A stretch of 64,000 nt of DNA from assembly GCF_902196135.1 (NCBI RefSeq), contig NZ_CABIKE010000012.1, positions 1 through 64,000 of the forward strand, given 5' to 3'. Below are positions 18,451 to 27,433 of this stretch, one piece after another. Under the pieces are notes generated by a model. That model was not told where the DNA came from. It searched no databases and was given only the letters and a program-made list of their open reading frames with translations. The position numbers and the translations under genes are program-made. Each line of letters starts with the position of its first letter. The stretch's first letter is position 1. Source of the DNA: Helicobacter suis. Lineage in GTDB: Bacteria; Campylobacterota; Campylobacteria; Campylobacterales; Helicobacteraceae.

Positions 18451-19874
18451 TGCAACTACACGATACAAGAAGCCAAGCTAGCCTTTCTTTAGAAGAGGCT
18501 CTATTACATCCTAGTAGCCCCTCTAAAGGTCTTTATACTCTTAAAAAGTGGCCTAAGCTAGATTTTTCACAATTTTTATCTTTAGACTATAAAGGCCTTG
18601 CTAAAGCGCTTTGTATGCATTTAGGAGTTAGGCTAAATGGTTTAGAAAAAGCCTTGAATCGTTGCTCTATTCAAGCCCCCTTAAAACAACTCAAAGGTTT
18701 TTCTTTCCCCCTCTTTGTTCAAGAACTCTACCACGGCCCTACTCTAGCCTTTAAAGACATGGCTTTACAACCCCTAGGGGTTTTGCTCTCAGAGGGGGCT
18801 AAAAAAGCCCAACAAAAATTAGTGGTTTTAGTAGCCACTAGTGGGGATACGGGTCCGGCTACTTTAGAAAGTTTAGCCCAGCTTGAAAATGTCTTTGTGG
18901 TTTGTTTGTATCCTTCTAAGGGTACAAGTTTAATTCAGGCCCTGCAAATGCAAACCGCACAAGCGCCTAATCTTAAGGTATACGGGATAGAAGGGGATTT
19001 TGATAAGGCACAAAGTCTACTTAAAACTCTTCTAAATAGCCCAGATTTTAAACATGGTTTAGAAAAGCTAGGTTTTAGTGTGGGGGTGGCTAATTCTATT
19101 AACTTTGGGCGGGTGCTTTTCCAGATTGTCTACCATGTATGGGGGTATTTAGAACTCGTGCGTTTAGGTACAATAAATTATGCAGGACCTATTAAAATTG
19201 TTGTACCTAGTGGGAATTTTGGTAACGCCCTAGGGGCTTTTTATGCTAAAGAGATGGGTTTACCTGTCTGTAAAATTGCTGTAGTGTCTAATGCTAATAA
19301 TGTTTTAGAGGACTTTATTAAAACTGGAGTCTATGATATTCGCCAAAGAAGTCTACAAAAAACCTATGCCCCAGCAATGGATATTTTAAAAAGCTCAAAT
19401 GTTGAACGCCTGCTTTATCATCTCTTTGGTTTTAAACGCACACAAGAGTGCATGCAAGCCCTTGATATACACCAATTTTATAGCCTCACTGCGCATGAAC
19501 TTAGCCTTCTACAAAAACATTTTGAAAGCTATAGCTGCACAGATGAAACTTGTTTGGAAAATATCGCAAACATTTATAACAGTCATGGCTATCTTATTGA
19601 TCCACACACAGCCACCGCCTTTAATGCGCTAAAAGAAAATACCCCACATATTCTAGTCTCTACCGCTTCTTGGAGTAAATTCCCAAGCACGATTTATTTA
19701 GCTTTAGAGGGCAAAAATTGTTCTGATCAAAAGGCCTTAGAGCTCTTAGAGCAAAAAGAAATCAAACCCCCCGTCTCTGTGCAAACACTTTTAAAGAAAA
19801 CCCCCCACCATTTAGAAGTGTTGCAAATCCCTGAAATTGCCAGCCATATAGAGGCATGGCTTAAAAGTCTTTAG
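18447..19874 (+). CDS. thrC: Threonine synthase
   Basis: PLP enzyme making threonine from O-phosphohomoserine. The 475-residue protein is of the longer (E. coli/yeast) class, with PLP-lysine motif HGPTLAFKDMALQPLG, phosphate-binding ATSGDTGPA and VVPSGNFGNALGAFYAK, and a substrate loop SINFGRVLFQIVYH. The start ATGATG overlaps the stop of the CMAH-like gene, so the two are translated together although no shared pathway is known. The gene ends 4 bp into the convergent cytochrome c1 gene. Confidence 0.95.
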   Translation: MMQLHDTRSQASLSLEEALLHPSSPSKGLYTLKKWPKLDFSQFLSLDYKGLAKALCMHLGVRLNGLEKALNRCSIQAPLKQLKGFSFPLFVQELYHGPTLAFKDMALQPLGVLLSEGAKKAQQKLVVLVATSGDTGPATLESLAQLENVFVVCLYPSKGTSLIQALQMQTAQAPNLKVYGIEGDFDKAQSLLKTLLNSPDFKHGLEKLGFSVGVANSINFGRVLFQIVYHVWGYLELVRLGTINYAGPIKIVVPSGNFGNALGAFYAKEMGLPVCKIAVVSNANNVLEDFIKTGVYDIRQRSLQKTYAPAMDILKSSNVERLLYHLFGFKRTQECMQALDIHQFYSLTAHELSLLQKHFESYSCTDETCLENIANIYNSHGYLIDPHTATAFNALKENTPHILVSTASWSKFPSTIYLALEGKNCSDQKALELLEQKEIKPPVSVQTLLKKTPHHLEVLQIPEIASHIEAWLKSL

Positions 19875-20728
19875 TGCACCTCGCTCCACACTTTTTGTTT
19901 CCACAAGAAAGAAATAAAGGCCATCGCGGCAAAGAAGATCATAATCTTGATCCCCAAAGTATTTCTTTGGTGTTTTTTGCTATCCCCTGTTCTTTCTAAA
20001 TAATGAATCACCTGTTTTTGGGCATCTTTACTTAAACCCACTCTTGGCATGGCCGTACCGGGTAAGAGTTTTTGTGGATCGTTAATAAACACCTCTAATT
20101 TTTCGCGCCCAAGACTTCTAATCATCATAGAAAGATCGGGTACAGCTGCTCCTAAATAGCGGTGCAAATCGGCAGGATCGGTCGTGGCTTTTAATTTGGC
20201 ATATTGCATGCTATGACAACGCATACAAGCCTGTTCAAAAACAGCCTTTTCTCCTAACTTTTTAGGCGCGATAGATTTTAAATAAGCCACAATATCAGCC
20301 AAATCTTGATCGCTAAACTGGGCAAAGGCTGGCATAGGATAGGGGTGGTTGTCTTTATATTTGTGGGTGAGTTTGGCTGTTTTAGTGGGGTCTTTGATAA
20401 AGTGGGCTAAAAACTGCGGGTTAAGCACGCTAGCAACACCAGAGAGATCAGGAGGCACCACCCCAAAGCTTGAGCCGGCACTCTTTGCATCCATAGGTGC
20501 TTTGATTTTTTGGCTAGAAATGCCATGGCAAGCGGTGCAGTTTTGTGCTACTAAATTTTTGCCTTTACTCGCATCGCCCTTGCTTAAATCAATGGGTTTT
20601 AAATCCTTAAAGGCAAAATCTGCGGGGGCTGTTTTTGGTTCCATCACCGAATGGGCGTAGGGTTCTACCCCATAGTAAAGCGCGCCTATAACCACAATTA
20701 AGAGTACTAAAATCTTGAGTTCTTTCAT
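19871..20728 (-). CDS. petC: Cytochrome c1 subunit of bc1 complex, dihaem
   Basis: Electron-accepting subunit of ubiquinol-cytochrome c reductase. The 285-residue protein has an N-terminal membrane anchor (about 5-20), two haem c motifs (CTACH, C64-H68; CMRCH, C168-H172), Met-ligand regions (YPMPAFAQF; LPGTAMPRVG) and a C-terminal membrane helix (about 260-277). The dihaem, cytochrome c4-like form is the one found in Campylobacterota, unlike mitochondrial c1. Last gene of the Rieske-cytochrome b-c1 operon, 3 bp after cytochrome b. Confidence 0.94.
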   Translation of the reverse strand: MKELKILVLLIVVIGALYYGVEPYAHSVMEPKTAPADFAFKDLKPIDLSKGDASKGKNLVAQNCTACHGISSQKIKAPMDAKSAGSSFGVVPPDLSGVASVLNPQFLAHFIKDPTKTAKLTHKYKDNHPYPMPAFAQFSDQDLADIVAYLKSIAPKKLGEKAVFEQACMRCHSMQYAKLKATTDPADLHRYLGAAVPDLSMMIRSLGREKLEVFINDPQKLLPGTAMPRVGLSKDAQKQVIHYLERTGDSKKHQRNTLGIKIMIFFAAMAFISFLWKQKVWSEVH

Positions 20729-20731
20729 TGC

Positions 20732-21958
20732 CTACTCTCCTTTCTTTTCAGCCCGGCTAATCAAAGGCAGAACAATAAAAAAGAGAGTAAGGAAGGTTAA
20801 AGAGGCCACTAACCCGACATATTTGTTATTGCCCACAGGCGGGAGCTTGCCAAAAATCGTTAACACGATCATATCTATCACAAGCAACCAAAACCACACC
20901 TGAAACGCTTTTCGTTTGTGAGCAGGTCTAACCACAGGGCTATTATCTAAAAAAGGCAAAAGGAAAAAGATAATCTGGGCTATTCCAAAGGCCACTAGAC
21001 CTAAGTTTCCATTAAAGAAGAAACCGCGCAACACCTCATAACTCCAGAGGAAATACCACTCAGGGTAAATGTGGTGCGGGGTTTTAAGGCTATTAGCGCG
21101 CTCAAAGTTAATAGGATCCATCGCAAACTCGTAGTGGTAGCACACCAAATAAAAGAAAAAGACCATGAAAGCACAGATTACAAAAATATCTTTGGATAAA
21201 AATACAGGCCAAAAGGGGATAACTTTAGACTCTTTTTTATGCCCCTCTTTATATTTTTTCTCCTCCTCCTCAAAGTCTAGCACATCGCCCTCTTGGTTAT
21301 TGACATGGGGAATACGCAAAGAATAAAAATGCATGCAAATAACCATAATAATGACTACAGGCAATAAGAAAACATGCAACATAAAAAAGCGAGTAAGAGT
21401 TGCATCAGCTACTACATAATTCCCCCTAATCCACACTAAAAGATCAGGGCCTATGACTGGGATTTTGCCAAAAAGCTCGGTGATCACAGAGGCTGCCCAG
21501 TAACTCATCTGTCCCCAGGGTAACATGTAGCCACTAAAGGCCTCCGCGCTAAAGATCACAAATAAAAGCATGCCTGAAATCCAGATCATTTCACGGCCCT
21601 TTTTATACGAGCCATAATAGATACCCACAAACATATGGATATAGATAATCACAAAGATCATACTTGCAGCTGTAGCGTGGATATGACGCCACAGCCAGCC
21701 AAAGGCCACTTCTTGCATGATCGTAAAATTCACGCTGTCATAAGCTAATTTGGCATCCGGCTTATAATACATCAACAAAAAGATGCCTGAGATCACCAAA
21801 GTTGTAAAAAGGACAAGTAAAATCACCCCCATCGCCCACAAGAAGTTAATGTTTTTGGGTATCCAATACTCTGTCATTAAGACTTTGACTAGTTTTTTAA
21901 TCCCAAGTCTTTGATCGAGCCAGTCTCCTATGCCTTCTGCTTTTTTAAACTCTGCCAT
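20732..21958 (-). CDS. petB: Cytochrome b subunit of bc1 complex
   Basis: Membrane core of ubiquinol-cytochrome c reductase, holding haems bL and bH and the quinol sites. The 408-residue protein has about eight membrane helices, paired haem-ligand histidines in WRHIHATAASMIFVIIYIHMF and RFFMLHVFLLPVVIIMVICMHF (each split over two ends of a helix), and the Qo motif PEWYF (HIYPEWYFLWSYEVLR). Middle gene of the operon, 9 bp after the Rieske gene. Confidence 0.96.
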   Translation of the reverse strand: MAEFKKAEGIGDWLDQRLGIKKLVKVLMTEYWIPKNINFLWAMGVILLVLFTTLVISGIFLLMYYKPDAKLAYDSVNFTIMQEVAFGWLWRHIHATAASMIFVIIYIHMFVGIYYGSYKKGREMIWISGMLLFVIFSAEAFSGYMLPWGQMSYWAASVITELFGKIPVIGPDLLVWIRGNYVVADATLTRFFMLHVFLLPVVIIMVICMHFYSLRIPHVNNQEGDVLDFEEEEKKYKEGHKKESKVIPFWPVFLSKDIFVICAFMVFFFYLVCYHYEFAMDPINFERANSLKTPHHIYPEWYFLWSYEVLRGFFFNGNLGLVAFGIAQIIFFLLPFLDNSPVVRPAHKRKAFQVWFWLLVIDMIVLTIFGKLPPVGNNKYVGLVASLTFLTLFFIVLPLISRAEKKGE

Positions 21959-21967
21959 AACCTCTCC

Positions 21968-22471
21968 TTATGCGTGTGCAACCATAGTTTGATACTCCTG
22001 CCCCACTTCCCCAAAGGTGATCTTACTGCCCTCTAATTTAAAGGGGGGGATTTCAAAAGGTTTAGGCGGAGGTGTACCGGCGATATTGACTCCATCGCTG
22101 GTAAATCTTCCCCCATGGCAAGGGCATAAAAAGCCTTTTTCAATGGATTCAAAATTAGGGATACAACCCAAATGCGTACAGATTTGTACCCCCACTGTAA
22201 AAACCCCCCCACTGATTTTAAAATCCCGTTTGGCATCAAAATTCATCCCCGCTTTTTTCTTGATGATATAAACCGGTTTGCCCCGCCACTCCACAGCAGA
22301 AAAGCTCCCCTCCTGCATGCTAGAAACATCTACGGTTGTAAAGCCTGCAGACACCACGCTAGGCAAAGGGTCCCAAGTTTTTTTCATCGCCACTAATCCA
22401 GCAAGTGCTCCCACGCCGGCAACTCCTGAAAGCGCCATGCCTAAAAAATCTCTCCGACTGATCTCTGCCAT
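21968..22471 (-). CDS. petA: Rieske iron-sulfur subunit of bc1 complex
   Basis: Carries the 2Fe-2S cluster that takes electrons from quinol. I set the start at the ATG at 22471, with GGAG eight bases upstream, giving 167 residues and a proper Tat signal ([13 protein letters not shown]) followed by an uncleaved membrane anchor; an upstream ATG would add 11 residues. Cluster ligands are in CTHLGC and CPCHGG. It leads the operon and depends on the Tat system (tatA at 2004). Confidence 0.95.
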   Translation of the reverse strand: MAEISRRDFLGMALSGVAGVGALAGLVAMKKTWDPLPSVVSAGFTTVDVSSMQEGSFSAVEWRGKPVYIIKKKAGMNFDAKRDFKISGGVFTVGVQICTHLGCIPNFESIEKGFLCPCHGGRFTSDGVNIAGTPPPKPFEIPPFKLEGSKITFGEVGQEYQTMVAHA

Positions 22472-22655
22472 TATCGCTCCTACTTTGTTTTTGCAAACCG
22501 CCATTTTACATTAAAAAACCTAATATTGATCGCTACAGGGTTTTCTAAAGTGCCAAAGCGCCCGTATTGCCCTCTAAAAACTAACCTTTATTTGTTTGAG
22601 TTAGGTAATGTAACTAGCCGTGCTTTAATCTTAGAATTTCCCCCTCCAAAGGGTG

Positions 22656-23165
22656 TTAAGATGTTTTCATGAAGTCTAAAGTATCTTTATTGAAACTAGG
22701 CGTATTTAGCGTGGGGGTTTTTCTAAAGACTTGTTTAGAGCTAACACTCTCTTGGATTTGCAATAACGCCTCTTTAATCTCCTCTAGCTTTTCTTGTAAA
22801 TAGATCTCTGTATTTGAAGCACTCTTTAGAGGATTATTCACTTCTATACTTAGGCTTGTCTGTTCTAATGTAACTACTAAAGGCGTATCAAAGAGTACAT
22901 GGCCTAAAAACTGCGCTTTATTAATGACTTCTTGCATTTGCATGCGCCCCTCTTGCGTATCTGATAGAGGCATTAATTTAAGTAATTTATTGCAAGCAAT
23001 CTGTAAAACTTGTAAAGCCCCTATGCTTTCATTGAGACTCTTAATTTCATGGCTAAATTTCTCAATCTTGCTAGATTTTTGCCGGGTATCTAACATTTCT
23101 AGTTCTTGCGTATCTAGCGCGCCTAAATGTTTCTCAAAAGCCTGCAACATGTCTTGTTTTAACAT
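22656..23165 (-). CDS. Helical protein, possibly the HP1076-type flagellar FliS co-chaperone
   Basis: A 169-residue, mostly helical soluble protein with heptad-like stretches at about 1-70 and 120-145 and no signal peptide. I do not recognise a motif with certainty. It lies divergent from csd4; in H. pylori csd4 (HP1075) neighbours HP1076, a helical FliS co-chaperone of nearly the same length (171 residues as I recall), so orthology is inferred from size and position only. Start ATG with AAAGGATAAAA upstream. The 22472-22655 gap behind it holds no gene. Confidence 0.5.
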   Translation of the reverse strand: MLKQDMLQAFEKHLGALDTQELEMLDTRQKSSKIEKFSHEIKSLNESIGALQVLQIACNKLLKLMPLSDTQEGRMQMQEVINKAQFLGHVLFDTPLVVTLEQTSLSIEVNNPLKSASNTEIYLQEKLEEIKEALLQIQESVSSKQVFRKTPTLNTPSFNKDTLDFMKTS

Positions 23166-23244
23166 TTTTATCCTTTGCTACGAGATACGCTAAACAAGCA
23201 TTTTTTATTCCCTTTAAATACAACGCGATTAGTTGAGTTTTAGG

Positions 23245-23250
23245 TATAAT
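23245..23250 (+). promoter_or_regulatory. Predicted -10 box for csd4
   Basis: TATAAT within TTTAGGTATAATGGC, 30 bp before the csd4 ATG. The same 15-mer stands before the aminotransferase gene at 45736 (see 45707-45712). Confidence 0.6.
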
Positions 23251-23280
23251 GGCGGCTTATTTTGATGTAGAAGAAGGTCC

Positions 23281-24597
23281 ATGAAAGTTATTTTCTCTTT
23301 ATTGCTTATCTGTGTCGCTTCTTTAAAGGCTGCTAGTATCCATGTGTTTAAAAAACAAGGGGATAACTCAGCCCCTACCTTGCTTTTAATGGGTGGGATT
23401 CAAGGTGATGAGCCGGGTGGGTTTAACACCACTAATATCTTTTTAATGCACTATAAAATCTTATCGGGTAATGTGTGGGTGGTGCCTGTGCTTAACCGGT
23501 ATTCTATGCTACGCAACCACCGCGGTGTTTATGGGGATTTAAACCGCAAGTTTGCCTATATTAGCCGCCGTGATCCAGAGTATGCTTTAATCCAATCAAT
23601 CAAAGCAACAATTATGGATTCTGAGGTTAATGTGATCTTACACCTCCATGATGGCAGTGGGTTTTATCGCCCCTCTTATCAAAGCGCCTTGCTTAACCCT
23701 AAGCGTTGGGGCAACTCTTTTATTATTGATCAAGAAGAACTCCCCCATGTAAAATTTGGGCATTTAGGCCGTATATCGCGCAACACCACACACCACATCA
23801 ACCAATTTCTACTCAAATCTCTCCACCGGCATTATATCCGCAATACCCACACCGCTAGGGGTGATAAAGAAATGGAAAAGGCTTTAACTTATTTTGCTAT
23901 CCGGCATAAAAAACCCGCCTTTGCCCATGAAGCTAGTAAAGAATTACCCTTAAATGAGCGGGTTTATTACCACCTTTTAGCCGTTGAAGGCTTAATGCAA
24001 CAATTAGGAATCACCTACACTAAAGATTTTACCCTCAAGCCTGCTAATTTATACCGCCTCATCAATGATAAAACCCTCACGCTTACTCTCAATCAAAATA
24101 TTTTATTGCCCCTCTATGGTTTGCGCCCCCAACTTAAATTTTTTCCCTTCCCCAAACATGTCGCTATAGATAAAAATAGCTTAGATTCTCAAAGCTACAT
24201 TTTAGGTCTCTTGCCCCATAAAAACCAAATTTGGCTCAAATATGGCAACAAGCTCATGACTCGTTTAACCCCCCTATATTTAAACTTTGATCACAGCCTT
24301 AGAGATATCCAAATAGAAGTAGATGGGCAAATCAAAACAGCTACACCGGCTAGCATTTTGGAAGTTAAAGAAGCCTTCAAGGTTTTACCTAAGGAGGGTT
24401 ACCGGGTAAATGTGATTGGTTTTTCGCTCAATGATGGCAAAAAATTACCTAATGAAGTGGGGGTGAGCATTGCCTATAAGGATCTAGAGAAGAAATTTTC
24501 TATTGATAGGCAGGGCAAGATTTATCGTATTGAAATTTATAAAAATCATGCCTTTAGTGGCATGGTTTTGGTTCGCTTCATTTATAATGCTCTCTAG
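23281..24597 (+). CDS. csd4: Cell-shape DL-carboxypeptidase Csd4
   Basis: Periplasmic M14-family enzyme that trims peptidoglycan tripeptides to dipeptides; in H. pylori it is needed for helical shape. The 438-residue protein has a Sec signal peptide (1-18). The zinc ligands appear as Gln41 and Glu44 in GGIQGDEPGG and His123 in HLHDGSG; Gln in place of the usual His is the known peculiarity of H. pylori Csd4, and the length is the same. Two beta-rich domains follow the catalytic domain. It overlaps magIII by 11 bp. Confidence 0.92.
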   Translation: MKVIFSLLLICVASLKAASIHVFKKQGDNSAPTLLLMGGIQGDEPGGFNTTNIFLMHYKILSGNVWVVPVLNRYSMLRNHRGVYGDLNRKFAYISRRDPEYALIQSIKATIMDSEVNVILHLHDGSGFYRPSYQSALLNPKRWGNSFIIDQEELPHVKFGHLGRISRNTTHHINQFLLKSLHRHYIRNTHTARGDKEMEKALTYFAIRHKKPAFAHEASKELPLNERVYYHLLAVEGLMQQLGITYTKDFTLKPANLYRLINDKTLTLTLNQNILLPLYGLRPQLKFFPFPKHVAIDKNSLDSQSYILGLLPHKNQIWLKYGNKLMTRLTPLYLNFDHSLRDIQIEVDGQIKTATPASILEVKEAFKVLPKEGYRVNVIGFSLNDGKKLPNEVGVSIAYKDLEKKFSIDRQGKIYRIEIYKNHAFSGMVLVRFIYNAL

Positions 24598-25264
24598 TTT
24601 AGAAATTCTACGCGTGCTTAAAAGTTTAGATTTACTCAAAAATGCACCTGCTTTGTGGTGGCCTTCTGCTGGTGAATTTGAAGTGATCTTGGGGGCTATT
24701 TTAACCCAGAATACGCGTTTTAAACAGGTACTTAAATCCTTAGAAAATCTTAAGTTAGCTGGGATTTTAAGCGCTGATTCTAACATAACACTACACAATC
24801 TAGCCACAATCCCTATAGAAAAACTAATCCCCCACATTGTCCCTAGCGGGTTTTATCGCCAAAAAGCGCGTTATGTGTGTTTGCTTAGCCAAAATATTTT
24901 AAGAGATTTTCAAGATTTTAAAACTTTTCAAAAACAAGTTGATCGCGCGTGGCTTTTAAAACAATTAGGCATTGGCCAAGAAAGTGCAGATGGGATTTTA
25001 AATTATGCTTGTTTACGGCCGGTTATGGTAGTGGATCGCTACACTTATCAATTTTTATTATCACTAGGGCTAGAAATTAAAGACTATGGCATGTTACAAA
25101 AGTTTTTTATGCAAGGCATTACTAATCATTTAGACAAAGCCCTCGCCCTTTATGAATACAAACTTGATTTAGCTGCTATTTATGCGCGCTTCCATGGGAA
25201 GATTGTAGAGTATATGCGCGCTAGTGCTAAACCTCAATTAAAGGAATTAAATGGTCTTTATTGA
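24587..25264 (+). CDS. magIII: 3-methyladenine DNA glycosylase MagIII (endonuclease III family)
   Basis: Helix-hairpin-helix glycosylase that removes alkylated adenine. The start at 24587 (225 residues) fits the family length; longer readings upstream would lie in csd4 sequence. The HhH motif and catalytic Asp are in LLKQLGIGQESADGI and VVDRYTYQFL. As in H. pylori HP0602, the C-terminal four-Cys iron-sulfur loop of true endonuclease III is absent, as is a Lys in the HhH loop that would give lyase activity. It overlaps csd4 and, by 14 bp, hemE. Confidence 0.88.
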   Translation: MLSSLEILRVLKSLDLLKNAPALWWPSAGEFEVILGAILTQNTRFKQVLKSLENLKLAGILSADSNITLHNLATIPIEKLIPHIVPSGFYRQKARYVCLLSQNILRDFQDFKTFQKQVDRAWLLKQLGIGQESADGILNYACLRPVMVVDRYTYQFLLSLGLEIKDYGMLQKFFMQGITNHLDKALALYEYKLDLAAIYARFHGKIVEYMRASAKPQLKELNGLY

Positions 25265-26270
25265 TGCTTGTTTAGGTAAACAAACCCCCTACACCCCTAT
25301 TTGGATGATGCGCCAAGCCGGCCGTTATTTAAGTGAATACCAAGAGATTAGAAAACAGGCTAAGAACTTTTTAGATTTATGTGCTAATGTTGATCTAGCA
25401 AGTACGATTACTCTCCAGCCAGTAGAAATTTTAGATGTAGATGCGGCTATTCTTTTTAGCGATATTCTTGTACTGCCCCATACTATGGGTTTGCCTTTAG
25501 AATTTGTTCCGGGTTTTGGACCTAAATTTTTACGAGGCATAGAGAGCTTAGAAGACATTCAAGTTTTACACACCGCCTATCAAAAATTAGAATTTGTCTA
25601 TGATACTTTATCTAGTGTGCGCGCTAAGCTAGAGCCTAGCAAAGCCCTTATTGGTTTTAGTGGCGCGCCTTGGACTTTAGCAACTTACATGGTTGAATCT
25701 CAAGGGAGTAAAACCTACCATAAAAGTAAAAAACTCCTCTATACAGACCCTAAACTTTTGCACACTCTATTAGACATGCTAAGTACAGAGATCATAGGCT
25801 ATCTTTCCATGCAAATTAAGGCCGGAGCCGATGCGATCATGCTCTTTGATTCGTGGGCAAATGCTTTAGAATGCAAAGCCTATTTAGAATTTGGCTGGTC
25901 TTATATCCAAAAAATCACCCATACCCTTAAAACCATGCACAAAACAACCCCTATTATCGTATTCCCTAAGGGTATTTCTGGCTACTTAGAGCATTTAAAC
26001 GGCGATTTTGATGTCTTTGGGTGTGATTGGAGTACCCCCCTAGAATTAGCTAAAAGAATTTTAGGGCACCGTTATGTTTTGCAAGGAAACTTAGAGCCTG
26101 CACGGCTTTATAACCAAGAAGCGATGTTAGAGGGTGTTATGCACATTTTAGAAGTGATGGGCAAAGATCCGGGCTTTATTTTTAATTTAGGGCATGGCAT
26201 GTTAGCTGATTTGCCCCGCACAACAGCTATAGAACTCGTGCGCTTAGTACATGAAAAAACCAAGCGTTAA
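25251..26270 (+). CDS. hemE: Uroporphyrinogen decarboxylase
   Basis: Decarboxylates uroporphyrinogen III to coproporphyrinogen III in haem synthesis. The 339-residue protein has the two signatures PIWMMRQAGRYL (about 17-28) and GFSGAPWTLATYM (about 136-148), plus the conserved LGHG near the end. The start overlaps magIII by 14 bp, so translation is coupled. Only 4 bp later a decayed glycosyltransferase fragment begins. Confidence 0.96.
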   Translation: MVFIDACLGKQTPYTPIWMMRQAGRYLSEYQEIRKQAKNFLDLCANVDLASTITLQPVEILDVDAAILFSDILVLPHTMGLPLEFVPGFGPKFLRGIESLEDIQVLHTAYQKLEFVYDTLSSVRAKLEPSKALIGFSGAPWTLATYMVESQGSKTYHKSKKLLYTDPKLLHTLLDMLSTEIIGYLSMQIKAGADAIMLFDSWANALECKAYLEFGWSYIQKITHTLKTMHKTTPIIVFPKGISGYLEHLNGDFDVFGCDWSTPLELAKRILGHRYVLQGNLEPARLYNQEAMLEGVMHILEVMGKDPGFIFNLGHGMLADLPRTTAIELVRLVHEKTKR

Positions 26271-26274
26271 AGAG

Positions 26275-26379
26275 ATGACTATTCTACTTTGCACTGAGCA
26301 GTTTTATCCCCTGCAAACAGGAACGGCTACAGCTGATTATGGCTTGTGTTTAGCCCTTTCTAGACTTGGGTATAATTAG
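26275..26379 (+). pseudogene. 5' fragment of a GT4-type glycosyltransferase gene (copy 1)
   Basis: Thirty-four codons starting MTILLCTEQFYPLQTG and ending LCLALSRLGYN before a stop. This matches the start of the intact gene at 27434 (MIILFCTEQFYPLSTE ... DYGLTSVLARQGH) and breaks off just before the conserved GH. The last codons run into TATAATTAGG, so the fragment ends in promoter-like sequence. The rest of the gene is missing. Confidence 0.8.
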
Positions 26380-26392
26380 GGCGAAATTTATC

Positions 26393-27268
26393 CTACACCC
26401 CCAGTTTTTTCAAGAAATAGCGGTAGTAGCACCACCTTCTAAAATTAGCAATGCGTGTCCATAAAGCAACCCTATAGTTTTTCAAAAATCCTCTTTGCTG
26501 TTTTTGACTTAATGCACTCAGAATCGCAATATTTTCTGGAGTAATGATGGTGGATTTTGTGTAATCTTGATAACAAAATACACTCATTGGGATATAGGTA
26601 AAACAAGGGATTTTGTGCCTATGAGACTCTAGTAAAAACATATCTACAGGTTCTATAAAAAATTGGCTTGCACTTATAAAAGCTTTGGCAGCCTTTGGGG
26701 TGATGTAGTAGGCAAGCGTTGTTCTGATATCCAAATGTGTTAGATAAAAATATTTATTTAAGATCGTTTCTGAATTTGGGTTTGGCACAATTTCTGTGCC
26801 TTTTGTACCAAGTATTGCAGATTCTTCAGGTTTTTCAAACCGCGTATATAGCCTCACAAAATCAAACGGATTGTTAAGACAATCTATACAACTCTGATAG
26901 AAATTAGGTAACAATTCCGCGTCATCTTCTAATACTACAATAGGCTTATTAAGTGTGATACACTTCAGCCACAAAAAATAATGGCTGGCATAACAACCTA
27001 GCTCTTCAGGGATCATTTCTCTGCCCTCTTTGCTTAAAAACCAACTGCTGTATTTTAACTTTTGGGGTGAGTAGGAATTTTCAATAAATCCTGTATAACC
27101 TAAATCCTTTTGGAAGTAACAACTGTGTTTGTCAATAGCATCAAAGATATGGAAGCGAAAGTCCAAAGAATAGTAATTTTGTGGAGGGTTTTCTACCATT
27201 GATTGGCAGTAAGCGTGCCGAGAGCTATTCTTGAGAGAGATTATGAAAATATCTAGAAAATCTAGCAT
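26393..27268 (-). CDS. GT25 family lipopolysaccharide galactosyltransferase-like protein (copy 1)
   Basis: GT25 enzymes of Helicobacter and Neisseria add galactose or glucose to LPS. The 291-residue protein has the family start LDIFIISLKNSSRHA, the acceptor/donor motif PEELGCYASHYFLWLKC and the metal-binding IVVLEDDAELLPNFY. The ATG at 27268 has AGAGG at good distance and matches the second copy; an earlier ATG would add nine residues. Closely related to 28672-29556. It converges with the fragment at 26275. The C-terminus is basic and aromatic, as expected for membrane-edge association. Confidence 0.82.
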   Translation of the reverse strand: MLDFLDIFIISLKNSSRHAYCQSMVENPPQNYYSLDFRFHIFDAIDKHSCYFQKDLGYTGFIENSYSPQKLKYSSWFLSKEGREMIPEELGCYASHYFLWLKCITLNKPIVVLEDDAELLPNFYQSCIDCLNNPFDFVRLYTRFEKPEESAILGTKGTEIVPNPNSETILNKYFYLTHLDIRTTLAYYITPKAAKAFISASQFFIEPVDMFLLESHRHKIPCFTYIPMSVFCYQDYTKSTIITPENIAILSALSQKQQRGFLKNYRVALWTRIANFRRWCYYRYFLKKLGV

Positions 27269-27407
27269 GGTTGCCTCTGAATTTAAAATACCCACCGGTA
27301 TAACAAAACTTGATTAAATCACTCATATGCAGTGTTTTTAATATACGTTCAAGGTTTTAGTACATACTGCACACTAAAAAACTACTAGTTTTTCAATAGT
27401 TTTATTG

Positions 27408-27413
27408 TAGAAT
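27408..27413 (+). promoter_or_regulatory. Predicted -10 box for the GT4 gene at 27434
   Basis: TAGAAT within TGTAGAATAGCCG, 21 bp before the ATG, followed by a GAAGGAA ribosome site. A very similar box (TTAGAATAGGCG) stands before the GT8 gene at 60213. Confidence 0.5.
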
Positions 27414-27433
27414 AGCCGTTTTGAAGGAATACA

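Noticed and set aside
21968-22504. Eleven extra residues on the Rieske protein
   Set aside because: They would place the Tat motif unusually deep, and the start at 22471 has a good ribosome site.
24503-24586. Longer N-terminus of MagIII
   Set aside because: This part is the csd4 coding sequence in another frame, and 24587 gives the usual length.
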